Position numbers and translations under genes: made by a program | The notes under the pieces: model-generated | Told to the model about the DNA's origin: nothing | Database searches by the model: none | Seen by the model: only the letters and a program-made list of their open reading frames with translations | Assembly (NCBI RefSeq): GCF_003332305.1 | Contig: NZ_QOIO01000002.1 | Span: 124,001 to 188,000, forward strand | DNA length: 64,000 nt | Direction: 5' to 3' | From: Microvirga aerophila | GTDB taxonomy: Bacteria > Pseudomonadota > Alphaproteobacteria > Rhizobiales > Beijerinckiaceae | Shown: positions 55,388 to 62,836 of the stretch, piece by piece | Position numbering within the stretch: the stretch's first letter is position 1 | Layout of the letters: every line of letters begins with the position of its first letter

Positions 55388-55403
55388 TGTATGGTAGTAT
55401 ACA
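55388..55403. promoter_or_regulatory. Candidate operator of the uronate GntR regulator
   Basis: Inverted repeat TGTAT-N6-ATACA in the divergent region (55255-55431) between dctP and the GntR gene, containing the palindrome GTATAC. Typical size for a GntR operator, but not proven. Confidence 0.4.
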
Positions 55404-55431
55404 CTGATATGAGCCGCAACTCGCCAAAAGA

Positions 55432-56124
55432 ATGAGAACCGATGTGAACACGCCTTTTTCCGTTAACGCCGGCTCCGCAGCTCAGCGTGTCGAGACAGAG
55501 TTGCGCCGATTGATCGTGGCCTTGGAGCTTCCGCCTGGAAGCCGCCTGTCCGAGCAGGAGATTGCCGAGCGCCATGGGGTGTCGCGGCAGCCAGTTCGCG
55601 AAGCCCTGATCAGCTTGGCCAAGACACGCCTCGTAGAGATCCAGCCTCAGCGGGGGACGGTGGTCGTCAAAATATCCGTCAGGAAGATGATGGAGGCGCG
55701 TTTCGTCCGGGAGGCCATCGAGACGGCCGTCGTGCGCAGGGCCTGTTCATCCTTTGACCGACAGACGCGGCTGAGGATCGACGATCTGCTTGAAATGCAG
55801 GACCATGCGGCCCGGCGCGACGACCACGCAGCCTTTCAGCGCTACGACGAACTTTTCCATATTGCCCTCGCTGAGGGCGCCGGTTGCCCCCTGGCCTGGG
55901 AAGCGATCCAAGACCTCAAGGCCCATATGGACCGTGTCTGCCAGCTCACTCTCCCCGGCCCGGACGCGATGCTGCCCCTCATCGAACAGCATCGCGCTAT
56001 CATCGCCGCCGTGGACGCCTGCAACGAGGATGCAGCCGCTGACGCCATGCGCCAGCACCTCACGGAGATCTTAAGGGCATTGCCTCGGATCGAAGCCGAG
56101 CATCCGGAGCTTTTCAGCTCGTAA
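55432..56124 (+). CDS. GntR-family (FCD) regulator of the uronate operon
   Basis: 230 residues. DNA-binding part about 15-75: LRRLIVALELPPGSRLSEQEIAERHGVSRQPVREALISL; FCD domain about 85-220 with RAGD-like metal-ligand pattern DDHAAFQRYDELFHIALAE and EQHRAIIAAVDA. Divergent from the transporter and kdu genes, so likely their repressor, with a uronate or KDG-like inducer. Confidence 0.92.
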   Translation: MRTDVNTPFSVNAGSAAQRVETELRRLIVALELPPGSRLSEQEIAERHGVSRQPVREALISLAKTRLVEIQPQRGTVVVKISVRKMMEARFVREAIETAVVRRACSSFDRQTRLRIDDLLEMQDHAARRDDHAAFQRYDELFHIALAEGAGCPLAWEAIQDLKAHMDRVCQLTLPGPDAMLPLIEQHRAIIAAVDACNEDAAADAMRQHLTEILRALPRIEAEHPELFSS

Positions 56125-56135
56125 TCCCGGAGAAC

Positions 56136-56165
56136 CTCGCCGACCCTGGATCAAGGGCCGGCGAG
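56136..56165 (+). terminator. Hairpin after the GntR gene
   Basis: CTCGCCG/CGGCGAG stem extended after one mismatch by CCCT/AGGG, with a GGATCA loop, 11 bases past the stop. Probable terminator without T-run. Confidence 0.65.
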
Positions 56166-56190
56166 CAGATCCCACAGGCATCGGCACCTC

Positions 56191-56247
56191 AACCAAGCGC
56201 GGCCACTAGGGGCGTGAGCAATCCTCACGCGGTGGCCGCAGTTGGTT
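56191..56247. terminator. Triple-nested hairpin between convergent genes
   Basis: Three nested perfect stems share one axis: AACCAA/TTGGTT (56191-56196, 56242-56247), GCGGCCAC/GTGGCCGC (56199-56206, 56232-56239) and GCGTGAG/CTCACGC (56212-56218, 56224-56230), 21 bp in all with small bulges. Lies 20 bases after the aminotransferase stop; likely a bidirectional terminator. Confidence 0.7.
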
Positions 56248-56266
56248 CGAACAGCTTGCCTTGTGA

Positions 56267-57655
56267 TTACAAGGCCGCCACCTCAGTCTCCCGCACCATC
56301 GCCGCCGTCTCATCAAGAGTGACCCTGAAACGCTCCACCATGTCGCGAACCTGATCTTCCGTAATGATCAGAGGCGGGCAGAAGGCGATCGTGTCGCCGA
56401 TGGCCCGAATGATCAATCCGTGCTCATGGGCGCGGGAGAATACCTGGGCTCCGACCTTGCCCACAGGGTTGAACTTCGCCTTGGTTGCCTTGTCCGCGAC
56501 CAATTCCACGCCTGCGATCAATCCTACGCCGCGAACTTCGCCGACAAGGGGATGATCCGCTAGCTTGCGAAGTTCGTCCTGCATCACTTCGCCCACGCGT
56601 CGCGCATTCTCGACCAGATTCTTCTCTTCGATGATGTCGAGATTTTCCAGCGCGACCGCCGCGGGAACAGGATGGCCGGAGGCCGTGAAGCCATGACCGA
56701 ACGTGCCGATCTTCCCAGAATTGTCGGCGATGCCTTCATAGAGCTCGTGGCTGATCATCACAGCCGCGAGCGGCTGATAGGATGAGGTGATCTGCTTGGA
56801 GAGCACCATGATGTCCGAGTCGATCCCGTAATAGTCGCAGGCGAACATCGTCCCAAGGCGGCCAAAGCCGTTAATTACTTCGTCAGCGACGATCAAGACG
56901 TCGTGCCGGCGGCAGACGGCTTGGATCTTCTCCCAGTAGGTGGCCGGCGGTGGAAGGACGCCGCCCGCGCCCATCAGTGGCTCACCGATAAAGGCCGCCA
57001 CCGTGTCGGGCCCCTCCTCCAGAATCGTCGCTTCAAGCTCCGCGGCAAGACGGTCGGCGAACGCCTCCTCGGTTTCGCCTGGCTCCGCAAACCGGTAGTA
57101 ATGTGGACAAGTCACGTGTCGCACGGGCACGAACGGGAGATCGAAATCCCGCTGGTTCGCCGGAAGTCCTGTCAGGCTGCCGGATGCAATCGTGATCCCA
57201 TGATACGCGTTGGTACGGGAGATGAACTTCTTCTTCTGCCGCAGCCCTCGCGCGTTGTTGTAGTACCACACCATCTTGATGACGCTGTCATTCGCCTCTG
57301 ACCCTGAATTGGTAAAGAAGGCGCGCCTGAGCCGGGCGGGCGTCATTTTGACAAGCCGTTCCGCGAGCTCGACCGAGGGTTCGTTCGTCTTGTGAGAGAA
57401 GGTATGGTAGTAGGGCAGCTTGCTCATCTGGCGGCTGGCCGCCTCGACAAGGCGTTTCTCGCCAAAGCCGACCGCCACGCTCCAAAGGCCCGCCAGCGCC
57501 TCGATGTAACGATTTCCGAGGTCATCGTAGACGTAAATCCCCTCCCCCCGATCAATCACGATCGGCCCGATCTCCTCGTGCTTGCGGGCGTTGGTGACGG
57601 GGTGAAGCACGTACTCCACGTCGCGTGCATAAATCGAGTTCGGGTGTCCACGCAT
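56267..57655 (-). CDS. Class III (omega-amino) aminotransferase
   Basis: 462 residues, PLP-dependent fold type I. FTNSGSEANDSVIK, YHGITIASGSLTG, ADEVINGFGRLG (Asp that holds PLP nitrogen) and the Schiff-base Lys in LSKQITSSYQPL are all present. Family members transfer amino groups from putrescine, beta-alanine, taurine or similar to pyruvate. ATG 57655 has AGAAGGA upstream; an earlier TTG lacks a site. Downstream of a polyamine-type ABC transporter in the same direction, so it probably uses the imported amine. Confidence 0.9.
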   Translation of the reverse strand: MRGHPNSIYARDVEYVLHPVTNARKHEEIGPIVIDRGEGIYVYDDLGNRYIEALAGLWSVAVGFGEKRLVEAASRQMSKLPYYHTFSHKTNEPSVELAERLVKMTPARLRRAFFTNSGSEANDSVIKMVWYYNNARGLRQKKKFISRTNAYHGITIASGSLTGLPANQRDFDLPFVPVRHVTCPHYYRFAEPGETEEAFADRLAAELEATILEEGPDTVAAFIGEPLMGAGGVLPPPATYWEKIQAVCRRHDVLIVADEVINGFGRLGTMFACDYYGIDSDIMVLSKQITSSYQPLAAVMISHELYEGIADNSGKIGTFGHGFTASGHPVPAAVALENLDIIEEKNLVENARRVGEVMQDELRKLADHPLVGEVRGVGLIAGVELVADKATKAKFNPVGKVGAQVFSRAHEHGLIIRAIGDTIAFCPPLIITEDQVRDMVERFRVTLDETAAMVRETEVAAL

Positions 57656-57718
57656 GGCTTTTGCTGTCCTTCTGTGCGCTGAATTATCGAGTTCCAAGGA
57701 AACGTGAATTGATGCCGC

Positions 57719-58513
57719 TCATGGGGCGGCCCGAAGAGCATTCCGCTCCTGACGCCACCGTAACGCGGCAGCCAGACCGGCAAGGCAGAGCGTGCCGATG
57801 ATGAGCAGCAAGGCGGCTGCGACCACAGTCGGGCTGATGTTTTCCCGAATGCTCGAGAACATTTGCCGAGCCAGGGTCCTTTGGTTGGGACCTGCCACGA
57901 AAAGAGTGATGACCACTTCGTCCAAGGATGTCGCAAACGCGAACACGGCCCCGGAAATGATGCCGGGAAGCGCCAATGGAAACGTCACCCGATGGAATAC
58001 CGTCACCGGAGAGGCGCCCAGGCTGCTGGCGGCTTTCTCTACGGCGCGATCGATCCCCTGAAGGGATGCGGACACGCTGACGATCACGAAAGGAACGCAC
58101 AGAACCGCGTGCGCGACGATGACGCCCGGATAGGTGCTCGCGAGTCCAAAGTTCACGAAGAGCATCTGCATGCCTACGCCCAGTACTACGGCCGGCACAA
58201 CCATAGGGAGCAGAAACACCGTCCTCAACAGGCTCGCCAGGGGCAGAACTTCCGAACGCATGCCCAATGCCGCCAGTGTTCCCAAAACCGTGGAGAGCAG
58301 CGTGGCACCCAGGCCGATGATCAGGCTGTTCATGATCGACAGGCGCCATGCATCCGCCGTCGCGAGTTCGGTAAACCAGCGGAGCGAATAGTCCTCGATC
58401 GGGTACGTGAGGAAGACGCTGGACGTGAAGGCCAGAGGCAGGATCGCAACGATCGGCAGCAGAAGAAAACCCACGATCGTGACGCCGAACAATGTTTGGA
58501 TCGCTCGAAACAT
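57719..58513 (-). CDS. PotC-like ABC permease
   Basis: 264 residues with six membrane segments and the EAA-like loop KAASSLGASPVTVFHRVTFPLAL (about 155-177). Polyamine/opine-type family permease. Three bases after the upstream permease gene. Inner-membrane partner of the PotB-like protein. Confidence 0.92.
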   Translation of the reverse strand: MFRAIQTLFGVTIVGFLLLPIVAILPLAFTSSVFLTYPIEDYSLRWFTELATADAWRLSIMNSLIIGLGATLLSTVLGTLAALGMRSEVLPLASLLRTVFLLPMVVPAVVLGVGMQMLFVNFGLASTYPGVIVAHAVLCVPFVIVSVSASLQGIDRAVEKAASSLGASPVTVFHRVTFPLALPGIISGAVFAFATSLDEVVITLFVAGPNQRTLARQMFSSIRENISPTVVAAALLLIIGTLCLAGLAAALRWRQERNALRAAP

Positions 58514-58516
58514 GCC

Positions 58517-59704
58517 TCACGCTCCCAGCAACTGGGGAGACTTCGAAAGCCGCCCGTAGATGAGATAGAGGATCGTCGTCACCAGAAGCAGGATCACGCC
58601 GAGTGCTCCGGCCAAGCCCCAGTTGGCTGTTCCGGTCGCATAGAAGGCAATGACGGAACTGATCATTTGGTCGTTTGCCCCGCCGACGAGAGCCGGAGTG
58701 ATGTAGTAGCCTATGGCCACCATGAACACGAGGAGCGAACCGGACAAGAGACCGGGAAGGCTGAGCGGCAGCAACACGCGCCAGAAGGCCCGCAGAGGGC
58801 TTGCTCCCATGGATGCGGCGGCCTGCATGAGGTTGCGCGGAACGGACAGGAGAACGCTATAGATCGGCAGGACCATGAACGGCAAAAGAACATGCGTCAT
58901 GGCGATCACGACACCAAGCCGGTTGAAGATCAACGGCAAGGGGCTGTCGATGAACCCAATGGCCTGCAGCGCGCCGTTGATCAGTCCTTCGTTCTGAAGG
59001 AGCACGAACCATGCGGTGGTCCGCACCAGCAACGATGTCCACAATGGCACCAGGACCGCCAGCAAGAGCGCCGAGCGCTTCCAGCCGGTCACGGCGGCAG
59101 CGAGCATCGCATAAGGCAGGCCTATGGCAGCACAGGCAGCCGTAACGATGGCTGCGATCAGGAACGTGCGGAACATGATCAGGCGATTGGCGGACGCTCC
59201 GGGGGCCTCGCTCACCACCGCTCCGTCTGCATCCCGTTTCATGTCGACAGCCGCGAGGAGATTGCGGTCGGTATAAGGCGGGACAGCATCCTTCAGCGCC
59301 AGCCAGTAGCGCGGGTCCTTCCAGCGCGGATCGACAGCTGCCAGATCGATGGTTTTGGGGTCGGCCCCATCTCGAGCGGAACTCGTCGTTCGAGACAGCA
59401 GGGTGCGAAAGCCAGACACAGCGCTGTTGAGCCGCCGCACCGTCTCCCCTAATGCCTGCTGGTCGTTGGCCTGCCTGAGATCTGCAACGAGAGCCTCGTG
59501 GACCTGCGGCGGCGGGAGGTCTCGACCATCCCACGACACGATCGCAGCCGCTGTCCTCGGCAGGACACGGCTGACCGTGTCATCGACCACGGCAGCCGTC
59601 ACCATCGTCCAGAGGGGCCACAGGAAAAAAACTGCCAAGAATGCCAGGAGCGGCACGATCAACAGCAATGCGCCCAGTGTCTCACGTGCGGATGCCCTGC
59701 TCAT
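58517..59704 (-). CDS. PotB-like ABC permease with a large extracytoplasmic insert
   Basis: 395 residues, about 100 more than a typical PotB. The first membrane segment (about 9-37) is followed by a polar insert of about 135 residues (about 40-175) before the remaining five segments. The EAA-like loop QAAASMGASPLRAFWRVLLPLSL is near the C-terminal third. ATG at 59704 overlaps the ATPase stop (ATGA); a longer reading starting at 59935 crosses the ATPase gene and is rejected. Confidence 0.9.
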   Translation of the reverse strand: MSRASARETLGALLLIVPLLAFLAVFFLWPLWTMVTAAVVDDTVSRVLPRTAAAIVSWDGRDLPPPQVHEALVADLRQANDQQALGETVRRLNSAVSGFRTLLSRTTSSARDGADPKTIDLAAVDPRWKDPRYWLALKDAVPPYTDRNLLAAVDMKRDADGAVVSEAPGASANRLIMFRTFLIAAIVTAACAAIGLPYAMLAAAVTGWKRSALLLAVLVPLWTSLLVRTTAWFVLLQNEGLINGALQAIGFIDSPLPLIFNRLGVVIAMTHVLLPFMVLPIYSVLLSVPRNLMQAAASMGASPLRAFWRVLLPLSLPGLLSGSLLVFMVAIGYYITPALVGGANDQMISSVIAFYATGTANWGLAGALGVILLLVTTILYLIYGRLSKSPQLLGA

Positions 59705-60765
59705 GGCGCGAGCACAGTACAGTCGCGGGGATCGAAGGACACCACGACGGGAGCGCCAACCTTCCAGTCGCCGGCGAGGCGTTCGCACCGGGCGGTAAAC
59801 GTAAACTGACCCTGGGCCAGTTGCACCCGCATGTGATCGCCGTGATAGATGCAGTCGGCAATGGTCATGGTAAGCGCGTTGTCCCCTGCCGGGTCGGCTC
59901 CAAGCCGCATGCGCTCCGGACGCAGGGAGAACCACGCCTTTTGTCCCTTGGCGAGTTCGGGAGCAGCGTCCACCTGAGCGACGAGATCGTCGCTCAGGGC
60001 GATCGTCGCCCGGCCACCCTGGACATTGACGACATCTGCTTCAATCAGATTGGTCTCGCCGATGAATTGCGCCACGAAACGTGTGCGGGGCGTATCGTAA
60101 ATCACAAAGGGACTGTCGATCTGCTCGATCCTGCCCCCGTTGAACACGGCGATCCGATCGGACATCGTCAGGGCTTCGGACTGATCGTGAGTCACGAACA
60201 CGATCGTCAGGCCGAGCCGCTTGTGAAGCTCCCGTATTTCGAGCTGCATGTGCTCCCGCAATTGCTTGTCGAGGGCTCCAAGGGGCTCGTCCATGAGGAT
60301 CACCCGGGGCTCGAAGACAAGAGCCCTCGTCAAGGCCACGCGCTGCTGCTGCCCTCCCGACAACTGCGAGGGCCGACGGTTCTTCAGCTGACCCAGCCGC
60401 ACCATATCCAGCGCTCGCTCGACCTTGGTGGCGATCTCGGCCCGGGGCAGCTTTTTCATTTCCAACGGAAAGGCAACGTTCTCTGCAACCGTCATGTGGG
60501 GGAAGAGGGCATAGTTCTGGAAAACCACCCCCATCTCGCGCCGGTGCGGCGGCAACTGATCGATGCGCGTCCCCTCAAGGGTGATGGTGCCGCGAGTAGG
60601 TCGCTCGAAGCCCGCCAGCATCATCAGGATCGTTGTCTTGCCGGATCCCGAGGGTCCAAGGAGGCTGAGGAACTCACCTTGCTGGATGGTGAGATCGAGC
60701 GAATCGATCACGGTGTGTGCGCCGAAGCTCTTGGAAACGGCCTCGAACTGAATAAAGGGCTGCAT
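59701..60765 (-). CDS. PotA-like ABC transporter ATPase
   Basis: 354 residues. Walker A GPSGSGKTT (about 38-46), signature LSGGQQQRVA, Walker B ILMDEPLGALD, and a C-terminal TOBE domain (about 275-350; VALSDDL and GDHMRVQLAQGQ). Start chosen at the conserved MQPFIQFEAVSKSFG; upstream in-frame codons have no family match. It serves the PotB/PotC-like pair. Confidence 0.92.
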   Translation of the reverse strand: MQPFIQFEAVSKSFGAHTVIDSLDLTIQQGEFLSLLGPSGSGKTTILMMLAGFERPTRGTITLEGTRIDQLPPHRREMGVVFQNYALFPHMTVAENVAFPLEMKKLPRAEIATKVERALDMVRLGQLKNRRPSQLSGGQQQRVALTRALVFEPRVILMDEPLGALDKQLREHMQLEIRELHKRLGLTIVFVTHDQSEALTMSDRIAVFNGGRIEQIDSPFVIYDTPRTRFVAQFIGETNLIEADVVNVQGGRATIALSDDLVAQVDAAPELAKGQKAWFSLRPERMRLGADPAGDNALTMTIADCIYHGDHMRVQLAQGQFTFTARCERLAGDWKVGAPVVVSFDPRDCTVLAP

Positions 60766-60867
60766 GTCTCTCTGCTCTATCCGACTCTGATCATGCCCTG
60801 CGAGATGGTTGACTGGCGCATCCCCGCCCGGCTGAGAGCCAGATGTGGTTGAAGCGAACCCGGAGGA

Positions 60868-60897
60868 GAAAGCGTGGGGAGGTTCCCGCACGCTTTC
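60868..60897 (-). terminator. Hairpin after polyamine-type binding-protein gene
   Basis: Perfect 9-bp stem GAAAGCGTG/CACGCTTTC with an inner GGGA/TCCC stem, 26 bases after the binding-protein stop. No T-run. Confidence 0.7.
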
Positions 60898-60923
60898 CGC
60901 CTGTTAGGAGGTCGACCCCACGG

Positions 60924-61976
60924 TTACTGGGCAAGCCAGGCATTGAAGCGCTTGTTCAGCTCCTCAATGTTGTCCACCCAGAAGTCAGCATTGAGCGGAG
61001 CGGACCCGGAGAGATTTTCCGGCGCCGTGGGCAGTTCCTTCTGCATCGCTGCCGGCACGGCCGTCGCGGCTTCCTTGTTCGGCAGACCGTAGGCGATGTA
61101 CTCCGGCAGTTTCACCTGGTTCTCCGGCATGCTGGCGAAGGCGATGAAGTCCATCGCCTGGTCCTTGTTCGGACTGTCCTTGAGGATTACCCAGCTGTCG
61201 ATGGCGTACAGGCTGCCCGGCCAAACGACCTTGAAGTTTTTGCCTTCCGTCTTGTTGATGCCCGAGATGCGCCCGTTATAGGCGGCGGTCATGACCACTT
61301 CGCCGGATGCGAGGAGTTGCAGGGGCTGCGCGCCGGACTCCCACCAAACGATGTGCGGCTTCAGTTGATCGAGCTTCTTGAATGCCCGATCGACGCCCTC
61401 CGGCGTTCCCAGCACCTTGTAGACATCGGCCGGTGGAACACCATCCGCCATGAGGGAGAACTCAAGAGCGTATTTCGGGCCGCGACGGAGACCGCGCTTG
61501 CCGGGGATCTTGTTTACGTCCCAGAAATCGGCCCACGAGGTCGGCGCCTGCTTCAGGCGGTTGGCGTCATAGCTCAGCGCGGTCGACCATACGATGGCGC
61601 CAACGCCGCAATCGTCCACGGCGGCGGGCAGGAACTTGTCTTTTCCGCCAACCTTGCTCCAGTCGAGTTTCTCGTAGAAGCCGTCCGCGCAGCCAAGCGC
61701 CAGTTCCTCGGCCTCAACCTGAACCACATCCCAATTGGGCACCCCGGCCTTCACCTTGGCGGCTATGACGCCGATGCCCCCGTCCCAGCTTTCCTCAAGA
61801 ACCGGCTTGCCGCTCTTCTTAGCGAAGGGCTCGAAGTAGATCTTGCGTTGGGCGTCCTGATAGTTGCCGCCCCAGGACACCACCGTGAGGTCGCGGGCCT
61901 GAACGGCCTGCGTACTCCAGCCTGCGAGCAGGGCCGAAAGACAACCGGCAACTGTTAACATTTTCGCGGAATTCAT
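60924..61976 (-). CDS. PotD-like ABC transporter substrate-binding protein
   Basis: 350 residues, signal peptide 1-27 (ending QAVQA before RDLTVVSWGG). PotD/type 2 binding fold: VVSWGGNYQDAQRKIYFEPF, VVQVEAEEL, DCGVGAIVWSTAL and FVWPGS-like VVWPGSLYAID. Binds an amine or amino compound; ligand uncertain. GAGGG about 10 bases before ATG. First gene of the operon; an earlier in-frame extension runs into promoter DNA. Confidence 0.92.
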   Translation of the reverse strand: MNSAKMLTVAGCLSALLAGWSTQAVQARDLTVVSWGGNYQDAQRKIYFEPFAKKSGKPVLEESWDGGIGVIAAKVKAGVPNWDVVQVEAEELALGCADGFYEKLDWSKVGGKDKFLPAAVDDCGVGAIVWSTALSYDANRLKQAPTSWADFWDVNKIPGKRGLRRGPKYALEFSLMADGVPPADVYKVLGTPEGVDRAFKKLDQLKPHIVWWESGAQPLQLLASGEVVMTAAYNGRISGINKTEGKNFKVVWPGSLYAIDSWVILKDSPNKDQAMDFIAFASMPENQVKLPEYIAYGLPNKEAATAVPAAMQKELPTAPENLSGSAPLNADFWVDNIEELNKRFNAWLAQ

Positions 61977-62056
61977 TGGTCTATCCCTCTGTTGGTTATT
62001 TTCCTCTGGGGAAGGCAACCATACTCCCGCTCTTCCAGGGCTGCCAAGGTCGATCC

Positions 62057-62074
62057 TGGTGAGGATATTCACCA
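62057..62074. promoter_or_regulatory. Candidate operator upstream of PotD-like gene
   Basis: Inverted repeat TGGTGA-GGATAT-TCACCA (6-6-6, perfect arms) 81 bases upstream of the binding-protein start. A degenerate copy with the same TGGTGA arm and spacing lies at 62749. May be bound by the neighbouring XRE-cupin regulator. Confidence 0.4.
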
Positions 62075-62104
62075 ACACAGGTTTGTGACAGGAATATTCG
62101 GTTC

Positions 62105-62653
62105 TCAGTAGGTCGGCGGGGTCACTGCGCTGAGGATCGTGCTCGTCCCGCCCGATGTGTTCCGGAAGCGATGGGGGATCCTGCTGTCGAAGTAGTAGCC
62201 GTCGCCCTCCTTAAGGATCCGACTTTCGTCCCCGACCGTCACCTCGACCGAACCGCGGACGACGACGCCGGCCTCTTGAGCCGAATGGGAAAACGGAGCC
62301 CCTGTATCCGCCCCGACCGCATAGGTCTCGTGCAGCATCAGAATCTGGCGGTTGGGGTGGTTCATCCCCAGCACCCGATAGGAGATCGTCTGCGTCTTTC
62401 CGATCTCTACCCACTCATGGGCCGGATAGAATGGCGAATAGGGAACGCCGGCGTTCATGTCCGCGAAAAACCCGGTCAATGTCGTTCCCAGGGCATCGAG
62501 GATCGCGCTGAGGGTATCGACCGATGGACTCATGCGGTCGCGTTCGATCAGGGAGATCGACGAGTGCGAGATGCCCGACCGCAACGCTAGCTCCCTGACG
62601 CCCAGCCCCCGCCGGCGACGCAACTCTCTTAGGCGTGTTCCAATTTTCGGCAT
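62105..62653 (-). CDS. XRE-cupin transcriptional regulator (PuuR-like)
   Basis: 182 residues. Helix-turn-helix at about 8-62 (LRELRRRRGLGVRELALRSG, SHSSISLIERDRMSPSVDTL) plus a C-terminal cupin domain (about 105-175; SHSAQEAGVVVRGSVEV and IPHRFRN). The same architecture as PuuR, the putrescine repressor, in line with an amine inducer. Lies between the ABC operon and the divergent HisD-like gene and could control both. Confidence 0.93.
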   Translation of the reverse strand: MPKIGTRLRELRRRRGLGVRELALRSGISHSSISLIERDRMSPSVDTLSAILDALGTTLTGFFADMNAGVPYSPFYPAHEWVEIGKTQTISYRVLGMNHPNRQILMLHETYAVGADTGAPFSHSAQEAGVVVRGSVEVTVGDESRILKEGDGYYFDSRIPHRFRNTSGGTSTILSAVTPPTY

Positions 62654-62836
62654 TGCGTTCCTGTCTTATGTGCCTGACCCGTCGATGAGCGTCGTAATGG
62701 CGGCGTTGAAAGCCCTCCCATCAGTCTGCGCTGGCCCAACCCTATCCCTGGTGAGAATTCTGAACAACCGGTCCACACCGCCTTGAGGGCAGCCTGATGA
62801 TCCTTGAATTTGAGTTCCTGAAACGGAGACAGAATA
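62654..62836. promoter_or_regulatory. Upstream region of the HisD-like and XRE-cupin genes
   Basis: 183-base divergent region. TGGTGA-GAATTC-TGAACA (62749-62766) shares a half-site and spacing with the repeat at 62057. CGGAGAC precedes the HisD-like ATG. No clear -35/-10 pair found. Confidence 0.35.

Noticed and set aside
57863-59452. A 529-codon open frame on the plus strand opposite the permease genes
   Set aside because: It is antisense to two clear ABC permease genes, has no recognisable domain and low-complexity Arg/His/Gln-rich composition typical of reverse frames in high-GC DNA.
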